A stretch of DNA of 48,097 nt, taken from contig CADEDE010000011.1 of assembly GCA_902825995.1 (NCBI GenBank), forward strand, positions 1-48,097. Direction: 5' to 3'. The notes under the pieces are model-generated. The model was not told the DNA's origin, did not search any database, and worked only from the letters and a program-made list of their open reading frames with translations. Of the stretch, positions 36,684 through 45,546 are shown piece after piece (the stretch's first letter is position 1; the number at the start of each line of letters is the position of its first letter). This stretch comes from an uncultured Burkholderiales bacterium. Lineage in GTDB: Bacteria > Pseudomonadota > Gammaproteobacteria > Burkholderiales > Burkholderiaceae_C. A program made the position numbers and the translations under genes.

Positions 36684-39600
36684 ATGGCCTTTGCCGCCGA
36701 CCGCCTGCTGGCAGCGCCGCGCCCCTGGCAGGCGTTCGCGATCACGCTGGCGGCCTATCTGCTGGCGGCGCGGCTGTCGCTGTTGCTGACCATTCCGCCA
36801 GGCATCGCTTCGCCGCTGTTCCCGGCGGCCGGGATCGGCCTGGTCGCGACCCTGGTCTGGGGCCGCGCGGCCTTGCCGGCGGTGCTGCTGGGCTCGGCCG
36901 GAGCCAACCTGTGGCACGCCGCATCGATGGCGCCCGTGGGCATGACGAATGGGGTGGTATCCGCGGTCATCGGCCTCGGGGCCGCGCTGCAGGCTGGGGT
37001 CGGCGCGGCGCTGATCAGGCGCTTCGTCGGCCGGCCCTTGTTGCTGGCCGAGCCCTTGCAGTTGTGGCGCTTCTTCACCCTGGGCGCTTTTCTCGCCAGT
37101 TGCATCAGTGCCAGCGTCGGCCTGGCGGCGCTCTGGGCCGCCGGCATCGTGAGCGCCGCCCAGGCCCTGCCGCATTGGGCGGCCTGGTGGGTCGGCGATA
37201 CGCTGGGCGTGCTGATCTTCGCGCCGCTGACGCTAACCCTGATCGGCCAGCCGCGTGAAGAATGGGCGCCACGCCGCGGACCGGTGGCGCTGCCGCTGCT
37301 GATGGTCACGCTGTTGATGGGCCTGGGCATTCGCCAGGTAATTCAGCTCGACGCACAACGCCAACGCCAGGCCTTCGAGCGCGAGGCCGAGGCTGCGGCC
37401 AACGCAGTGCAGGCGCGCTTGCTGCAACCCTTGCACGCGCTCGAAGCGATGCGCGGCCTGGTCAGCGAAACCGGGGTTCCCGATCGCGATGCCTTTCGGC
37501 GCGCCAGCGCACCCTGGCTGGTCGATCGCGGCGGCTTGCGCGCCCTGGGCTGGAACGAGCGGGTGGCGCGCCCCGATATCGCCGCCTTCGAGGCCCGCGA
37601 GCAGGCCCGTGGTCAGCCCGGCTTTCGCGTCTTCGATCGCCGTGACGCCGGCGTTCCTGTGGTCGGCGATGGCGATGCCCAGGTGATCCGCTTCATCGAA
37701 CCGCTGCAAGGCAACGCACAGGCCCTGGGTGTGAATGTGCAGTCGATTGCCAGCGGGCGCGCCGCCATCGCCCAGGCGGCGCGCAGCGGCGCGCCGGTGG
37801 CCAGCGCCGGCTTCAAGCTGACCCAGGGCGGTACCGGTGTGGTGCTGTACCAGGCGGTTTACCAAGGCCAGCCCACCACGGCCGCCGATCGCGTACCGGC
37901 ACAGCACGGGCTGGTCTTCGCCGCCTTGCAACTCGATGAGCTGCTGCGCAGCACTTCGGCCACGCGCTTGTCCTCGCTGCACCTGTGCCTTCTCGACAAC
38001 GATGCCTCTGCCGCAACGCGAATCCTGGCTGGCCCGCCGGGTTGCGACCAATTGAGCCCGTTCACACCCTTGCGTGTGGTGCCGATCGCGATCGCCGGCC
38101 GGCAATGGGATCTGCGTGTCTATTCGACCGCAGCGCTGGCGCCGAGCGCGGGCGCGACCTGGCCCTTTGCCTTGGTCGGGTTGCTGGGGGCGGCGCTGCT
38201 CGGCACGCTGCTGCTGATCGTCACCGGCCGCGCGCAACGCATCGAGGCGGCCGTGGCGCAGCGCACGGCCGAGCTGCAGCAGCGCAGCAGCGAACTGCAG
38301 GCCGAAATAGCCGAGCGCCAGCGCACCACCACGGCCTTGAGCGAAAGCCAGCAACGGCTGCGCAATATCCTCGACCATGTGCCGATCGGCGTGGCCTACA
38401 CCGACACCTGTGGGCGCATTCGCGAGGCCAACCCGAAGCTGCGCGAAATGCTCGACCGGCTCGACGGCCGGCTCGACGGCAGCCACATCGCCGATTGGCT
38501 GCACCTCGACGACCGCCAGGCCGAGGCCGATGCGCGCCAGCGCCTGCTGGCCGGCGATGTGCCGATGGCGCGCTGGCGCCTGCGCTGCCTGACTGCCGAC
38601 GGCCGCACCTTGTGGACCCAGGTCGGCGTCAGCGTGCTGCGCGACGCGCAGGGCGAGGCCCAGCGCATGGTCTGGGTGGTCGAAGACATCACCGAACACC
38701 TGGCCCTGGAAGAAGCGCAGCGTGCGCAGCGCGGCGCCGAAGCGGCGAACAAAGCCAAGAGCGAGTTCCTGTCGCGCATGAGCCATGAGCTGCGCACGCC
38801 GCTGAACGCGATGCTCGGGTTCTCGCAGTTGCTCGAACTCGACCGCCGCCAGCCGCTGGCGCCACACCAGATGGAGTGGACCGGGCAGATCCGCCACGCC
38901 GGCTGGCACCTGCTGCACATGATCAACGATACGCTGGATCTGGCGCGCATCGAGTCCGGCCACATCGAGCTCGACCCGCGCACGCTGGATCTGGCCGAAC
39001 TGGTGGCCGCCTCGGTGGCGCTGCTCGAGCACAACGCCGAAAAACGCGGCGTGCGCATCGACGTTCGTTTGGCCGATCGCGCCCGCAGCGCGGTCGGCGA
39101 TGCCACGCGCGTGAAGCAGATCCTGACCAACCTGCTGTCCAACGCCATCAAATACAACGTCGATGGCGGCCAGGTGAGCATCGCCAGCCGCCTGGCCGAC
39201 GACGCTCGCGTGGCGGTCGAAATCAGCGACACCGGCGCGGGCATGAGCTCGGCGCAACTGGCGCAGTTGTTCCAGCCCTTCAACCGCCTCGGCCGCGAGG
39301 GCGGGCCCGTCGAAGGCACCGGTATCGGCCTGGTCATCAGCCTGCGCCTGGCCGAACTGATGGCCGGCACGCTGTATGCCCAAAGCAGCCCCGGCACCGG
39401 CTCGACCTTCACCCTCGAGCTGCCGCGTGCAGCCGCACCGCTGCCGAGGGCGAGCCAAGACGACGACAACGAACAGGCGCTGCCCGCCGCCCATTACCGC
39501 CAGCGCGTCGTGCAGTACGTCGAAGACAACGAGACCAATGCCGAAGTCATGCGCGGCATCCTGGCGCTGCGTCCGCAGGTCAAGCTCGAGATCTCGGCGC

Positions 39601-39887
39601 TGGGCCTGGACGGCCTGTCGGCGATCCGCCAACGGCGGCCGAGCTTGATCCTGCTCGACATGCACCTGCCCGATATCGACGGGCTCGAGCTGCTGCGCCA
39701 TTTGCAGGCCGACCCCGAAACCGCCGACATTCCGGTGATGGTTGTCTCGGCCGACGCCACCGAGGCTCGCATCGCCGAGGCCATTGCCGCCGGCGCCACG
39801 CATTACCTGACCAAGCCGGTCAATGTGCCGCAGTTCCTGGCCGCCTTGGACGAGGCGCTTGAACAGCTCGACACCCTGTTCGGATAA
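36684..39887 (+). CDS. Hybrid sensor histidine kinase (MASE1-CHASE-PAS-HisKA-HATPase-REC)
   Basis: 1067-aa membrane kinase. Domain order by residue: MASE1-like membrane sensor (about 10-200); CHASE-type extracellular domain (about 217-485, with GNAQALGVNVQSIASGRAAIAQA); transmembrane helix (about 493-513); coiled coil; PAS (about 552-672, NILDHVPIGVAYTDTCGRIREAN); HisKA with H701 in FLSRMSHELRTPLNAMLG; HATPase (NLLSNAIKYN, DTGAGMS, GTGIGLVIS, to about 915); REC (about 942-1066) with D992 in LILLDMHLPD, and VVSAD and TKPV intact. All phosphorelay residues are present. No response regulator or phosphotransfer gene is adjacent. The start is the ATG at 36684, 21 nt after ychF. Ligand and output are unknown. 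Confidence 0.9.
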   Translation: MAFAADRLLAAPRPWQAFAITLAAYLLAARLSLLLTIPPGIASPLFPAAGIGLVATLVWGRAALPAVLLGSAGANLWHAASMAPVGMTNGVVSAVIGLGAALQAGVGAALIRRFVGRPLLLAEPLQLWRFFTLGAFLASCISASVGLAALWAAGIVSAAQALPHWAAWWVGDTLGVLIFAPLTLTLIGQPREEWAPRRGPVALPLLMVTLLMGLGIRQVIQLDAQRQRQAFEREAEAAANAVQARLLQPLHALEAMRGLVSETGVPDRDAFRRASAPWLVDRGGLRALGWNERVARPDIAAFEAREQARGQPGFRVFDRRDAGVPVVGDGDAQVIRFIEPLQGNAQALGVNVQSIASGRAAIAQAARSGAPVASAGFKLTQGGTGVVLYQAVYQGQPTTAADRVPAQHGLVFAALQLDELLRSTSATRLSSLHLCLLDNDASAATRILAGPPGCDQLSPFTPLRVVPIAIAGRQWDLRVYSTAALAPSAGATWPFALVGLLGAALLGTLLLIVTGRAQRIEAAVAQRTAELQQRSSELQAEIAERQRTTTALSESQQRLRNILDHVPIGVAYTDTCGRIREANPKLREMLDRLDGRLDGSHIADWLHLDDRQAEADARQRLLAGDVPMARWRLRCLTADGRTLWTQVGVSVLRDAQGEAQRMVWVVEDITEHLALEEAQRAQRGAEAANKAKSEFLSRMSHELRTPLNAMLGFSQLLELDRRQPLAPHQMEWTGQIRHAGWHLLHMINDTLDLARIESGHIELDPRTLDLAELVAASVALLEHNAEKRGVRIDVRLADRARSAVGDATRVKQILTNLLSNAIKYNVDGGQVSIASRLADDARVAVEISDTGAGMSSAQLAQLFQPFNRLGREGGPVEGTGIGLVISLRLAELMAGTLYAQSSPGTGSTFTLELPRAAAPLPRASQDDDNEQALPAAHYRQRVVQYVEDNETNAEVMRGILALRPQVKLEISALGLDGLSAIRQRRPSLILLDMHLPDIDGLELLRHLQADPETADIPVMVVSADATEARIAEAIAAGATHYLTKPVNVPQFLAALDEALEQLDTLFG

Positions 39888-40026
39888 GTTTGTACATACT
39901 ATCTTAAAATATAAGGCCAGATCGTTACACTCTGTCAGTGAGCCTTGGGGGACACTGTTGTCAGCACTCTTGCCATGAGAGTGCTAATATTTCGGAACTC
40001 CAGCTCACCGAGCCCGTCCAAAAGCT
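39888..40026 (+). promoter_or_regulatory. rpoH leader and promoter region
   Basis: 139-nt AT-rich island in an otherwise GC-rich window. It holds TTGTAC and TAAAAT/TATAAG-like elements near 39890-39915 and, nearer the gene, the CIRCE-like repeat with TAATAT beside it. Individual promoters could not be fixed with proper spacing, so only the regulatory region as a whole is called. Confidence 0.5.
39961..39987 (+). promoter_or_regulatory. CIRCE-like HrcA operator upstream of rpoH
   Basis: TCAGCACTC (39961-39969), a 9-nt spacer, then GAGTGCTAA (39979-39987). The CIRCE consensus is TTAGCACTC-N9-GAGTGCTAA, so the right arm is exact, the left arm differs at one base, and the spacer length is exact. 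CIRCE is bound by the heat-shock repressor HrcA. It ends 39 nt before the rpoH ATG, so HrcA would repress rpoH transcription. HrcA itself is not encoded in the window. Confidence 0.85.
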
Positions 40027-40965
40027 ATGAATGCCACTGCCATACCTGTCGCTTCCTCCGGACTGACCCTGCGCAATCCTTGGGCGTTGGTGCCGCCGAT
40101 CGGCAACCTCGAGGCCTACATTTCGGCGGCGCATCGGATTCCGCTGCTGACGCCGCAGGAAGAGGCCGATTTGGCACGCCGCCTGCGCCAGAGCGGCGAC
40201 CTCGAAGCCGCTGGCCGCATGGTGTTGTCGCATCTGCGCCTGGTGGTCTCGGTTTCGCGCCAGTACCTGGGCTACGGCTTGCCGCAGGGGGATCTGATCC
40301 AGGAAGGCAATGTCGGCCTGATGAAGGCCGTCAAGCGCTTCGACCCGGAACAAGGCGTGCGCCTGGTGAGCTATGCCCTGCACTGGATCCGCGCCGAAAT
40401 CCATGAGTACATCCTGAAAAACTGGCGCATGGTCAAGGTGGCCACGACCAAAGCCCAGCGCAAGCTGTTCTTCAACCTGCGCTCGATGAAGCAGGGTCTG
40501 AAGGCCGCTGCGGCCGAGGGCGATACCCACCGCGGCACGCTGAGCCCGAGCGAGGTCGATACGGTCGCGCACGCGCTCAATGTCAAGCGCGAAGAAGTGC
40601 TGGAGATGGAAATGCGCATGTCCGGCGGCGATGTGGCGCTCGAGCCGCAGACCGACAGCGACGGCGAAGAGAGCTACGCCCCGATCGCCTTCCTGGCCGA
40701 TGAGGCCAGCGAGCCCACGCGCGTGCTCGAAGCGCGCCACCGCGATGCCTTGTCGGGCGACGGCATCGGCCGCGCGCTCGAAGTGCTCGACGCACGCAGC
40801 CGGCGCATCGTCGAGGAGCGTTGGCTGAAGGTCAACGACGACAGTTCGGGCGGCATGACCCTGCACGAGCTGGCGGCCGAATACGGCGTCAGCGCCGAAC
40901 GCATCCGCCAGATCGAAGCGGCGGCGATGAAGAAGATGCGCGGCGCACTGCAAGAAGCGCGCTGA
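40027..40965 (+). CDS. rpoH: RNA polymerase heat-shock sigma factor RpoH (sigma-32)
   Basis: 312-aa sigma-70-family factor. Region 1.2/2.1 begins IGNLEAYISAAHRIPLLTPQEEADLARRL. Regions 2.2-2.4 are GDLIQEGNVGLMKAVKRFDPEQGVRLVSYALHWIRAEIHEYILKNWRMVKVATTKAQ (in parts), followed by the RpoH box QRKLFFNLR, the marker that separates sigma-32 from other group-3 factors. Region 4.2 carries the helix-turn-helix LHELAAEYGVSAERIRQIEAAAMKKMR. It directs transcription of chaperone and protease genes. The ATG follows a CIRCE-like operator, so transcriptional repression by HrcA may add to translational and proteolytic control. Confidence 0.97.
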   Translation: MNATAIPVASSGLTLRNPWALVPPIGNLEAYISAAHRIPLLTPQEEADLARRLRQSGDLEAAGRMVLSHLRLVVSVSRQYLGYGLPQGDLIQEGNVGLMKAVKRFDPEQGVRLVSYALHWIRAEIHEYILKNWRMVKVATTKAQRKLFFNLRSMKQGLKAAAAEGDTHRGTLSPSEVDTVAHALNVKREEVLEMEMRMSGGDVALEPQTDSDGEESYAPIAFLADEASEPTRVLEARHRDALSGDGIGRALEVLDARSRRIVEERWLKVNDDSSGGMTLHELAAEYGVSAERIRQIEAAAMKKMRGALQEAR

Positions 40966-40977
40966 AGGGCGCGCGGC

Positions 40978-41565
40978 CTACGCGCCCGCCAGCAGCAGCT
41001 TGATATCGCTGGCCAGGGCCTCGGCACCACCGCCGTGGCGGATGAAGAGCCGCACGCGGCCTTGCGCGTCGAAGACAAAGGAGCCGGCCGTGTGGTCGAT
41101 GGTGTAACTGCCTTCGGTCTTGCCCGGCACCTTGGCGAAGAAAACCTTGAACTCCTTGGCCGTCGCCCTGGTTTGCTCCAGCGAGCCGCGCAGAGCCACG
41201 AAATCGCGGCCGAAGCCGGCCACGTAAGCGCCGATGACCGCGGGCGTATCGCGCTCGGGATCGACGGTCACGAAGACGGGCTGCAATTTGTCACCGTCGG
41301 GCCCCAGCTTTTGCTTGACCTCGGCCAACTCGGCCAGCGCGGTCGGGCACACGTCGGGGCATTGCGTGAAGCCGAAGAACACCACCGTCACCTTGCCCTT
41401 GAAGTCGGCCAGCGTGCGCGGCTTGCCGCTGGCGTCGGGCAGCGTCAGCTGGCGGGCGTATTCGGCACCGGTGATATCGATGCCCTTGAAGGCCGGTTTC
41501 TCGGCGCTGCAGGCCGCCAGCGCGGCAATGGCGAAAAGTGCGAGACGTCGATTCAGTTTCGTCAT
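40978..41565 (-). CDS. sco: SCO1/SenC family copper chaperone
   Basis: 195-aa lipoprotein with a lipobox ending LAAC (C19), so it is anchored to the membrane facing the periplasm. The SCO motif FTQCPDVCP (C69, C73) and the distal histidine in [11 protein letters not shown] form the copper site. Sco delivers copper to the CuA centre of cytochrome oxidase subunit II, or keeps its thiols reduced. It overlaps ctaB by 4 nt (ATGA) and is the end gene of the oxidase assembly block, convergent with rpoH. Confidence 0.94.
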   Translation of the reverse strand: MTKLNRRLALFAIAALAACSAEKPAFKGIDITGAEYARQLTLPDASGKPRTLADFKGKVTVVFFGFTQCPDVCPTALAELAEVKQKLGPDGDKLQPVFVTVDPERDTPAVIGAYVAGFGRDFVALRGSLEQTRATAKEFKVFFAKVPGKTEGSYTIDHTAGSFVFDAQGRVRLFIRHGGGAEALASDIKLLLAGA

Positions 41566-42497
41566 CGGGAGAATATCCAGGGCGAGAGGTAATGGTCGAG
41601 CAGCAGCGCCGCAAACAACAGCGACAGGTGCCAGATCGAAAAACGAAAGGTCTGGCGTGCCAGCGCTTCGCTGTAGCGGCGCCAGAGCTGCCAGGCCAGC
41701 GCGATAAACCCCGCGCCGAGCAGCAGCGCAGCGCCGAGGTAGATCGGACCGCTCATGCCATGCACATAGGGCAGCAGCGTGGCCGCGAAGAGCACCAAGG
41801 TATAGAGCAGGATCTGCAGTCGCGTATATTCATTGCCATGCGTCACCGGAAGCATCGGCAGGCCAGCGCGGGCGTAGTCTTCGCTGCGGTACAGGGCCAG
41901 GGCCCAGAAGTGCGGCGGCGTCCACAGAAAAATAATCAGCACCAGCAGCCAGGCTTCGGCGCCGATATCGCCGCGCATCGCGGCCCAACCCAGCAACGGC
42001 GGCATCGCGCCCGAGGCGCCGCCAATGACGATATTCTGCGGCGTGGCCGGTTTCAGCACCACGGTGTAGATGACGGCATAGCCGACGAAGGTGGCGAAAG
42101 TCAGCGCCATCGTCAGCGGGTTCACCAGCCAATACAGCAGCGCGCTGCCGGCGCCACACAACAGCACCGAAAAGAGCAGCGTGTGGGCCTTGCTCAGCTC
42201 GCCCTTGGCGGTCGGCCGCCACGCGGTGCGCGTCATCTTGGCGTCGATGCGCTGCTCGACCAGGCAGTTGAACGCCGCCGCGGCTGCGGCCACCAGCCAG
42301 ATGCCGATGGTCGCCGGCACGAGCAGGCGCCACTCAGGCCAGTTTGGCGCGGCCAGCAGCATGCCGATGACGGCGCAGAAAACGATCAACTGCACCACGC
42401 GCGGCTTGGTCAAGGCGTAGAACTGGCGCGCGCGCGATACGCCGGATCGCGGCGCGTCGGCATTTTGAGACGCGGTGGAGGTGGGGGGCGATGACAT
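41562..42497 (-). CDS. ctaB: Protoheme IX farnesyltransferase (heme O synthase) CtaB
   Basis: 311-aa UbiA-superfamily prenyltransferase with about nine membrane helices. The aspartate-rich prenyl-binding motif is [20 protein letters not shown], and [32 protein letters not shown] is the second conserved loop. It attaches a farnesyl group to heme b to make heme O, the substrate of CtaA. The start is the ATG at 42497; a TTG nine bases upstream is less likely. It lies 22 nt after the ctaA stop. Confidence 0.95.
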   Translation of the reverse strand: MSSPPTSTASQNADAPRSGVSRARQFYALTKPRVVQLIVFCAVIGMLLAAPNWPEWRLLVPATIGIWLVAAAAAAFNCLVEQRIDAKMTRTAWRPTAKGELSKAHTLLFSVLLCGAGSALLYWLVNPLTMALTFATFVGYAVIYTVVLKPATPQNIVIGGASGAMPPLLGWAAMRGDIGAEAWLLVLIIFLWTPPHFWALALYRSEDYARAGLPMLPVTHGNEYTRLQILLYTLVLFAATLLPYVHGMSGPIYLGAALLLGAGFIALAWQLWRRYSEALARQTFRFSIWHLSLLFAALLLDHYLSPWIFSR

Positions 42498-42519
42498 CGT
42501 ATGCAAGCTGCCGATTCTC

Positions 42520-43656
42520 TTATACGCCCAGCACTTGCACGCGCTGCGCTGACGCCGCGACGCGCAGGTGAGCCCGTGCGAGCAGCGAAGCCAACGCCAT
42601 AGTCAGCACCGCCGCGCCACCGGTATGCGCCACGGCGGCCACCATCGGCCAGCCGAGCACGACGTTGGACAAGCCGCTCGCCAACTGCCACAGCCCGAGC
42701 AGCGCCAGCCCGACGGCATAGCGGCGCGGTCCGGCATCGCCCGATCCATGCAGGCGCCAGGTCAGCAGCGCCAGCGCGACCAGCACGACGACAGCCACCA
42801 TACGGTGTGCGACATGGATCGCCGTCAAGGCCGCGAACGGCAGGTAGGCGCCCGCGGCGGTCACGCCCAGTTCGCGGCGCAGCGTGAAGGCGTGGGGAAA
42901 ATCCATCGCCGGCCACCACTGGCCCTGGCAGGTGGGAAAGTCGCCGCAAGCCAGCACGGCATAGTTGGTGCTGACCCAGCCGCCGAGAGCAACCTGCGCC
43001 AGCATGAGGCCGGCAACGACCCAAACGCCGGCGAGCAAGCCGCGCGACAGCCGCATCGGGCGCGGCGCGAAAGCCTGGTCCTGCAGCGCCAGCAGCGCCA
43101 GCAGCCCAAGCCCGCCGAGCAGGTGCAGCGTGACGATGGCCGGGTAGAGTTTCATCGTCACCGTCAGGGCCCCGAAGGCACCCTGCGCGACGACCCAGGC
43201 CAAGGTCAGCGTAGCCCACCACGGCGACGGTGCGTGCGCAGGCTGGCGCCGCAGCCACCAGCTCATCGCGGCCATCACGGTGATCAAGACGCCGACTGCG
43301 GTGGCCACGTAGCGGTGCAGCATCTCGACCCAGGCCTTGCCCTGCGTGACCGGCCCGCTCGGCTGCGCGCTCTGTGCGGCGTGGATCTCGTCGCGCGCAC
43401 CGAGCGGGCTGGCGCTGCCGTAGCAGCCCGGCCAATCGGGGCAGCCCAGGCCCGAGTCGGTCAGCCGCGTAAAGGCGCCGAACAGCACCAGGTCGAAGGT
43501 CAGGAACAGGGTCAGCAAGGTCAGCGCATGCAGGCGCCGTGTCGGTGACGCACCGCGGTGGCGCAGCCAAAGCCAGGCCAAGGGACCGAGGGCGATAACG
43601 CTGCCCAGCAGCGCCATGTGCGCCAGCGGCGCCAGATCGATCAGGTCGGTACTCAT
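42520..43656 (-). CDS. ctaA: Heme A synthase (COX15/CtaA)
   Basis: 378-aa membrane protein with about eight helices in two homologous halves. Histidines expected to bind heme lie in [36 protein letters not shown] and [12 protein letters not shown]. Conserved cysteine pairs are in the periplasmic loops ([11 protein letters not shown] and [11 protein letters not shown]). It oxidises the C8 methyl of heme O to formyl, giving heme A. The start is the ATG at 43656 ([18 protein letters not shown]). Upstream is a 225-nt hairpin-rich spacer, so it may have its own promoter. Confidence 0.94.
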   Translation of the reverse strand: MSTDLIDLAPLAHMALLGSVIALGPLAWLWLRHRGASPTRRLHALTLLTLFLTFDLVLFGAFTRLTDSGLGCPDWPGCYGSASPLGARDEIHAAQSAQPSGPVTQGKAWVEMLHRYVATAVGVLITVMAAMSWWLRRQPAHAPSPWWATLTLAWVVAQGAFGALTVTMKLYPAIVTLHLLGGLGLLALLALQDQAFAPRPMRLSRGLLAGVWVVAGLMLAQVALGGWVSTNYAVLACGDFPTCQGQWWPAMDFPHAFTLRRELGVTAAGAYLPFAALTAIHVAHRMVAVVVLVALALLTWRLHGSGDAGPRRYAVGLALLGLWQLASGLSNVVLGWPMVAAVAHTGGAAVLTMALASLLARAHLRVAASAQRVQVLGV

Positions 43657-43881
43657 GTCAGTTGCCCACGGCACAGCGCGCCACCCGCGACGCATCAAAC
43701 GCAAGGCCTATCCAAGCGACCGCCGCGGATCCGGCTCTGCCGGTCCGCCAGCGTGCCTTGCAGGCCGCATGGCCGCGAGACGCGGCCATTCCTCGGCCCG
43801 TCCAAGCCGACGCAGGTCGGCTTGGAGCCGCGGGCCTCGGCCCCCTCGAGGGGGAGCGGCGCAGCCGCTTCGGCGGTGGAC
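43657..43881. repeat. Hairpin-rich spacer upstream of ctaA
   Basis: 225 nt without a gene. It contains an 11-bp perfect inverted repeat with a 4-nt loop (TCCAAGCCGAC at 43801-43811, GTCGGCTTGGA at 43816-43826) and, 14 nt on, the 14-nt perfect palindrome CCCCCTCGAGGGGG (43841-43854) followed by AGCGGCGCAGCCGCTTCGGCGG. It looks like a dispersed intergenic repeat of the kind common in Burkholderiales, but copy number cannot be tested here. No other copy was noticed in the window. Confidence 0.45.
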
Positions 43882-44598
43882 TCATCTGCCAGGTCGGTCC
43901 CAGAATGAAGAAGCGCGCAGCAGCTTGTCGATATCGCGCTTGAACTTTTCCGGATGCGCCTGCAGCGGCGCGCGCATCATCCACTGGCCCATCGGATCGA
44001 CGACGTACAGATGCGACTCGAGCGATTCACCGGGCGCCGGCACGAGCCACTGCTGCAGGGCCGCCGGTGGCACGCGCAGCACCTGCGTGGCCGGCACGGC
44101 AGCGAGTGCCGCACGCAGCTTGGGCGCGATCGACGCGTCGTCGATCACCAGCCAGAGCTTGTCGATGCGATCGCGCTCGCGGCCGGTCATCTCGCGCAAC
44201 TGGCGCTGCATGAACAGGCGCTGCTCGCAATCGCTGTCGCAGGCGCCGCGCCCGACGACGACCAGCAGCCACTGGCCCCGCAGGGAAGCCGCGCTGACGG
44301 AGCGGCCCTCGAGGTCGGTCAGCGGCAGCTCGGTCGGCATGGCTCTCGATGGCTCGATCAGCGTGGCGTAGTTGCTGCGGCCCTCAGGGCGCAGGATATA
44401 GAAGGTCAGGTACGACGCGATTACTGGCGCGGCGCAGGCCAACAGCACCAGCAGCATCTTGATGCGCCCGCGCGCGGTGCGGCGCTGCGCTTCGTCGCCG
44501 GCCATATCGGCGCGCGGCATCGCATGCACCGTCAGGTGCAGGGGCTCAGCCTTGGGCGTTGCGGCGTCGGTAGGGTTGGACAAGTTGGAACCAGACAT
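43882..44598 (-). CDS. SCO-like thioredoxin-fold membrane protein of the oxidase cluster
   Basis: 238-aa protein with one transmembrane helix (MLLVLLACAAPVIASYLTFYIL, about residues 48-69) and a periplasmic domain. LPLTDLEGRSVSAASLRGQWLLVVVGRGACDSDCEQRLFMQRQLREM has the SCO layout and keeps a CxxxC motif (C120, C124), but the FTxCPDVCP context is lost and no clear distal histidine like that of Sco is seen. Commonly found beside SURF1 in Burkholderiales and usually annotated only as hypothetical. The start is uncertain: ATG 44598 overlaps SURF1 by 53 nt, ATG 44520 would not. Confidence 0.75.
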   Translation of the reverse strand: MSGSNLSNPTDAATPKAEPLHLTVHAMPRADMAGDEAQRRTARGRIKMLLVLLACAAPVIASYLTFYILRPEGRSNYATLIEPSRAMPTELPLTDLEGRSVSAASLRGQWLLVVVGRGACDSDCEQRLFMQRQLREMTGRERDRIDKLWLVIDDASIAPKLRAALAAVPATQVLRVPPAALQQWLVPAPGESLESHLYVVDPMGQWMMRAPLQAHPEKFKRDIDKLLRASSFWDRPGR

Positions 44599-45292
44599 AG
44601 AGGACAAGTATCAGCGCCGACAAGGCGAACCACTGGACCGCGTAGCCGCGGTTCTTGGCCATGCCGGCAGACGGCACCGGCCAATCGCGCTGCAAGCCGT
44701 CGCCAGCACTGGCCGGCGACTCGGCCAGCAACAGCGACAGTGGCCGCAGCCTGAGCCCGGTTTCACGCGCAAAGACGGCAAGGTCGAGATTTTGTCGGAT
44801 GCGCCCACCCTCGCCCGCGCTGAATTCATACAGCCGAGTCGGCGGCGGGGCAATGCGGCCTGACACGCTCACGTCGCCGTCGGGCGTGGGCACGTCGGCG
44901 ACGCGGCTGCGGTCCTGGAAGTCGCGCGGCAGCCAGCCGCGCTGCACCAGCAGCGCGCTGCCATCGGCCAGCAGCAGCGGCGTGACGGCATAGAAGCCGG
45001 GTCGGCCGTTCATTGGCCGGTTGTCGAGATAGACCGTGTGGGCCGCCGACCAGCGCCCGGCCAAGCGCAGCAGGCGGTGGTGCTGCGCGGGTGCGGCGTC
45101 TGCGCTGTCGGCCAAGCTTGCAAGCTGGTCGATCACCGGCAGCCGCGCGCGCGCTTCGATCGCAGCCTGCACGGCGAGCTTGCGCGCCGCGCGGTCGAGC
45201 TGCCAAAGACCGAGCCGCGCCGTCAGTAACGATATCGCGAGCGCGGCCACCGCCACCAGCCAGCGACGCTGCCAGGCACTCAGCACGCCCAC
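44546..45292 (-). CDS. SURF1 family cytochrome oxidase assembly protein
   Basis: 248-aa protein with two transmembrane helices, one near residues 10-27 and one near 220-240, flanking a periplasmic domain, as in SURF1/Shy1. Conserved features are RLGLWQLDRAARKLA, LRLAGRWSAAHTVYLDNRPMNGRPGFYAVTPLLLADGSALLVQRGWLPRDFQDRS (in parts) and KNRGYAVQWFALSAL. SURF1 assists insertion of heme a into subunit I. The start is GTG at 45292. The 3' end probably overlaps the SCO-like gene. Confidence 0.88.
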   Translation of the reverse strand: MGVLSAWQRRWLVAVAALAISLLTARLGLWQLDRAARKLAVQAAIEARARLPVIDQLASLADSADAAPAQHHRLLRLAGRWSAAHTVYLDNRPMNGRPGFYAVTPLLLADGSALLVQRGWLPRDFQDRSRVADVPTPDGDVSVSGRIAPPPTRLYEFSAGEGGRIRQNLDLAVFARETGLRLRPLSLLLAESPASAGDGLQRDWPVPSAGMAKNRGYAVQWFALSALILVLYVWFQLVQPYRRRNAQG

Positions 45293-45313
45293 CTCGGGGT
45301 GCGAGAATCGAGC

Positions 45314-45538
45314 ATGAAATTCATCATCGTCGCGGCCTTGATCAGCGTGCTGGTCGCCTTGGCCAGCGCCGGCGTTTTCATGCTGCGCAAGTCGTCTGAC
45401 GATAACCCGGCGCGTGACAAGCGCATGGCGCGCGCCCTGGCCGTGCGCGTGGGGCTGTCGATTGCCCTCTTCGTATTCATCCTGGTAGCCTGGAAAGTGG
45501 GCTGGATTTCACCGAGCGGCATCCCGACCGGACGCTGA
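45314..45538 (+). CDS. Twin-transmembrane protein (DUF2909)
   Basis: 74-aa protein with two membrane helices (FIIVAALISVLVALASAGVFML and ALAVRVGLSIALFVFILVAWKV) joined by a charged loop RKSSDDNPARDKRMAR. This matches the DUF2909 family, which regularly sits in the oxidase cluster of betaproteobacteria. Function unknown. It is on the opposite strand to its neighbours, 21 nt from the SURF1 start. A strong hairpin terminator follows. Confidence 0.82.
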   Translation: MKFIIVAALISVLVALASAGVFMLRKSSDDNPARDKRMARALAVRVGLSIALFVFILVAWKVGWISPSGIPTGR

Positions 45539-45546
45539 CAGCGCAC

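Noticed and set aside
37233-39803. Long open frame of about 856 codons on the minus strand opposite the hybrid kinase
   Set aside because: It is a high-GC shadow of the kinase gene; its translation has no recognisable domain and is rich in Gln/Arg/His/Ala, while the plus strand encodes a complete multidomain kinase.
39970-39990. A sigma-70 promoter TTGCCA/TAATAT inside the CIRCE-like repeat
   Set aside because: The spacer between the two hexamers is only 9 nt, far too short; the pattern arises from the inverted repeat.
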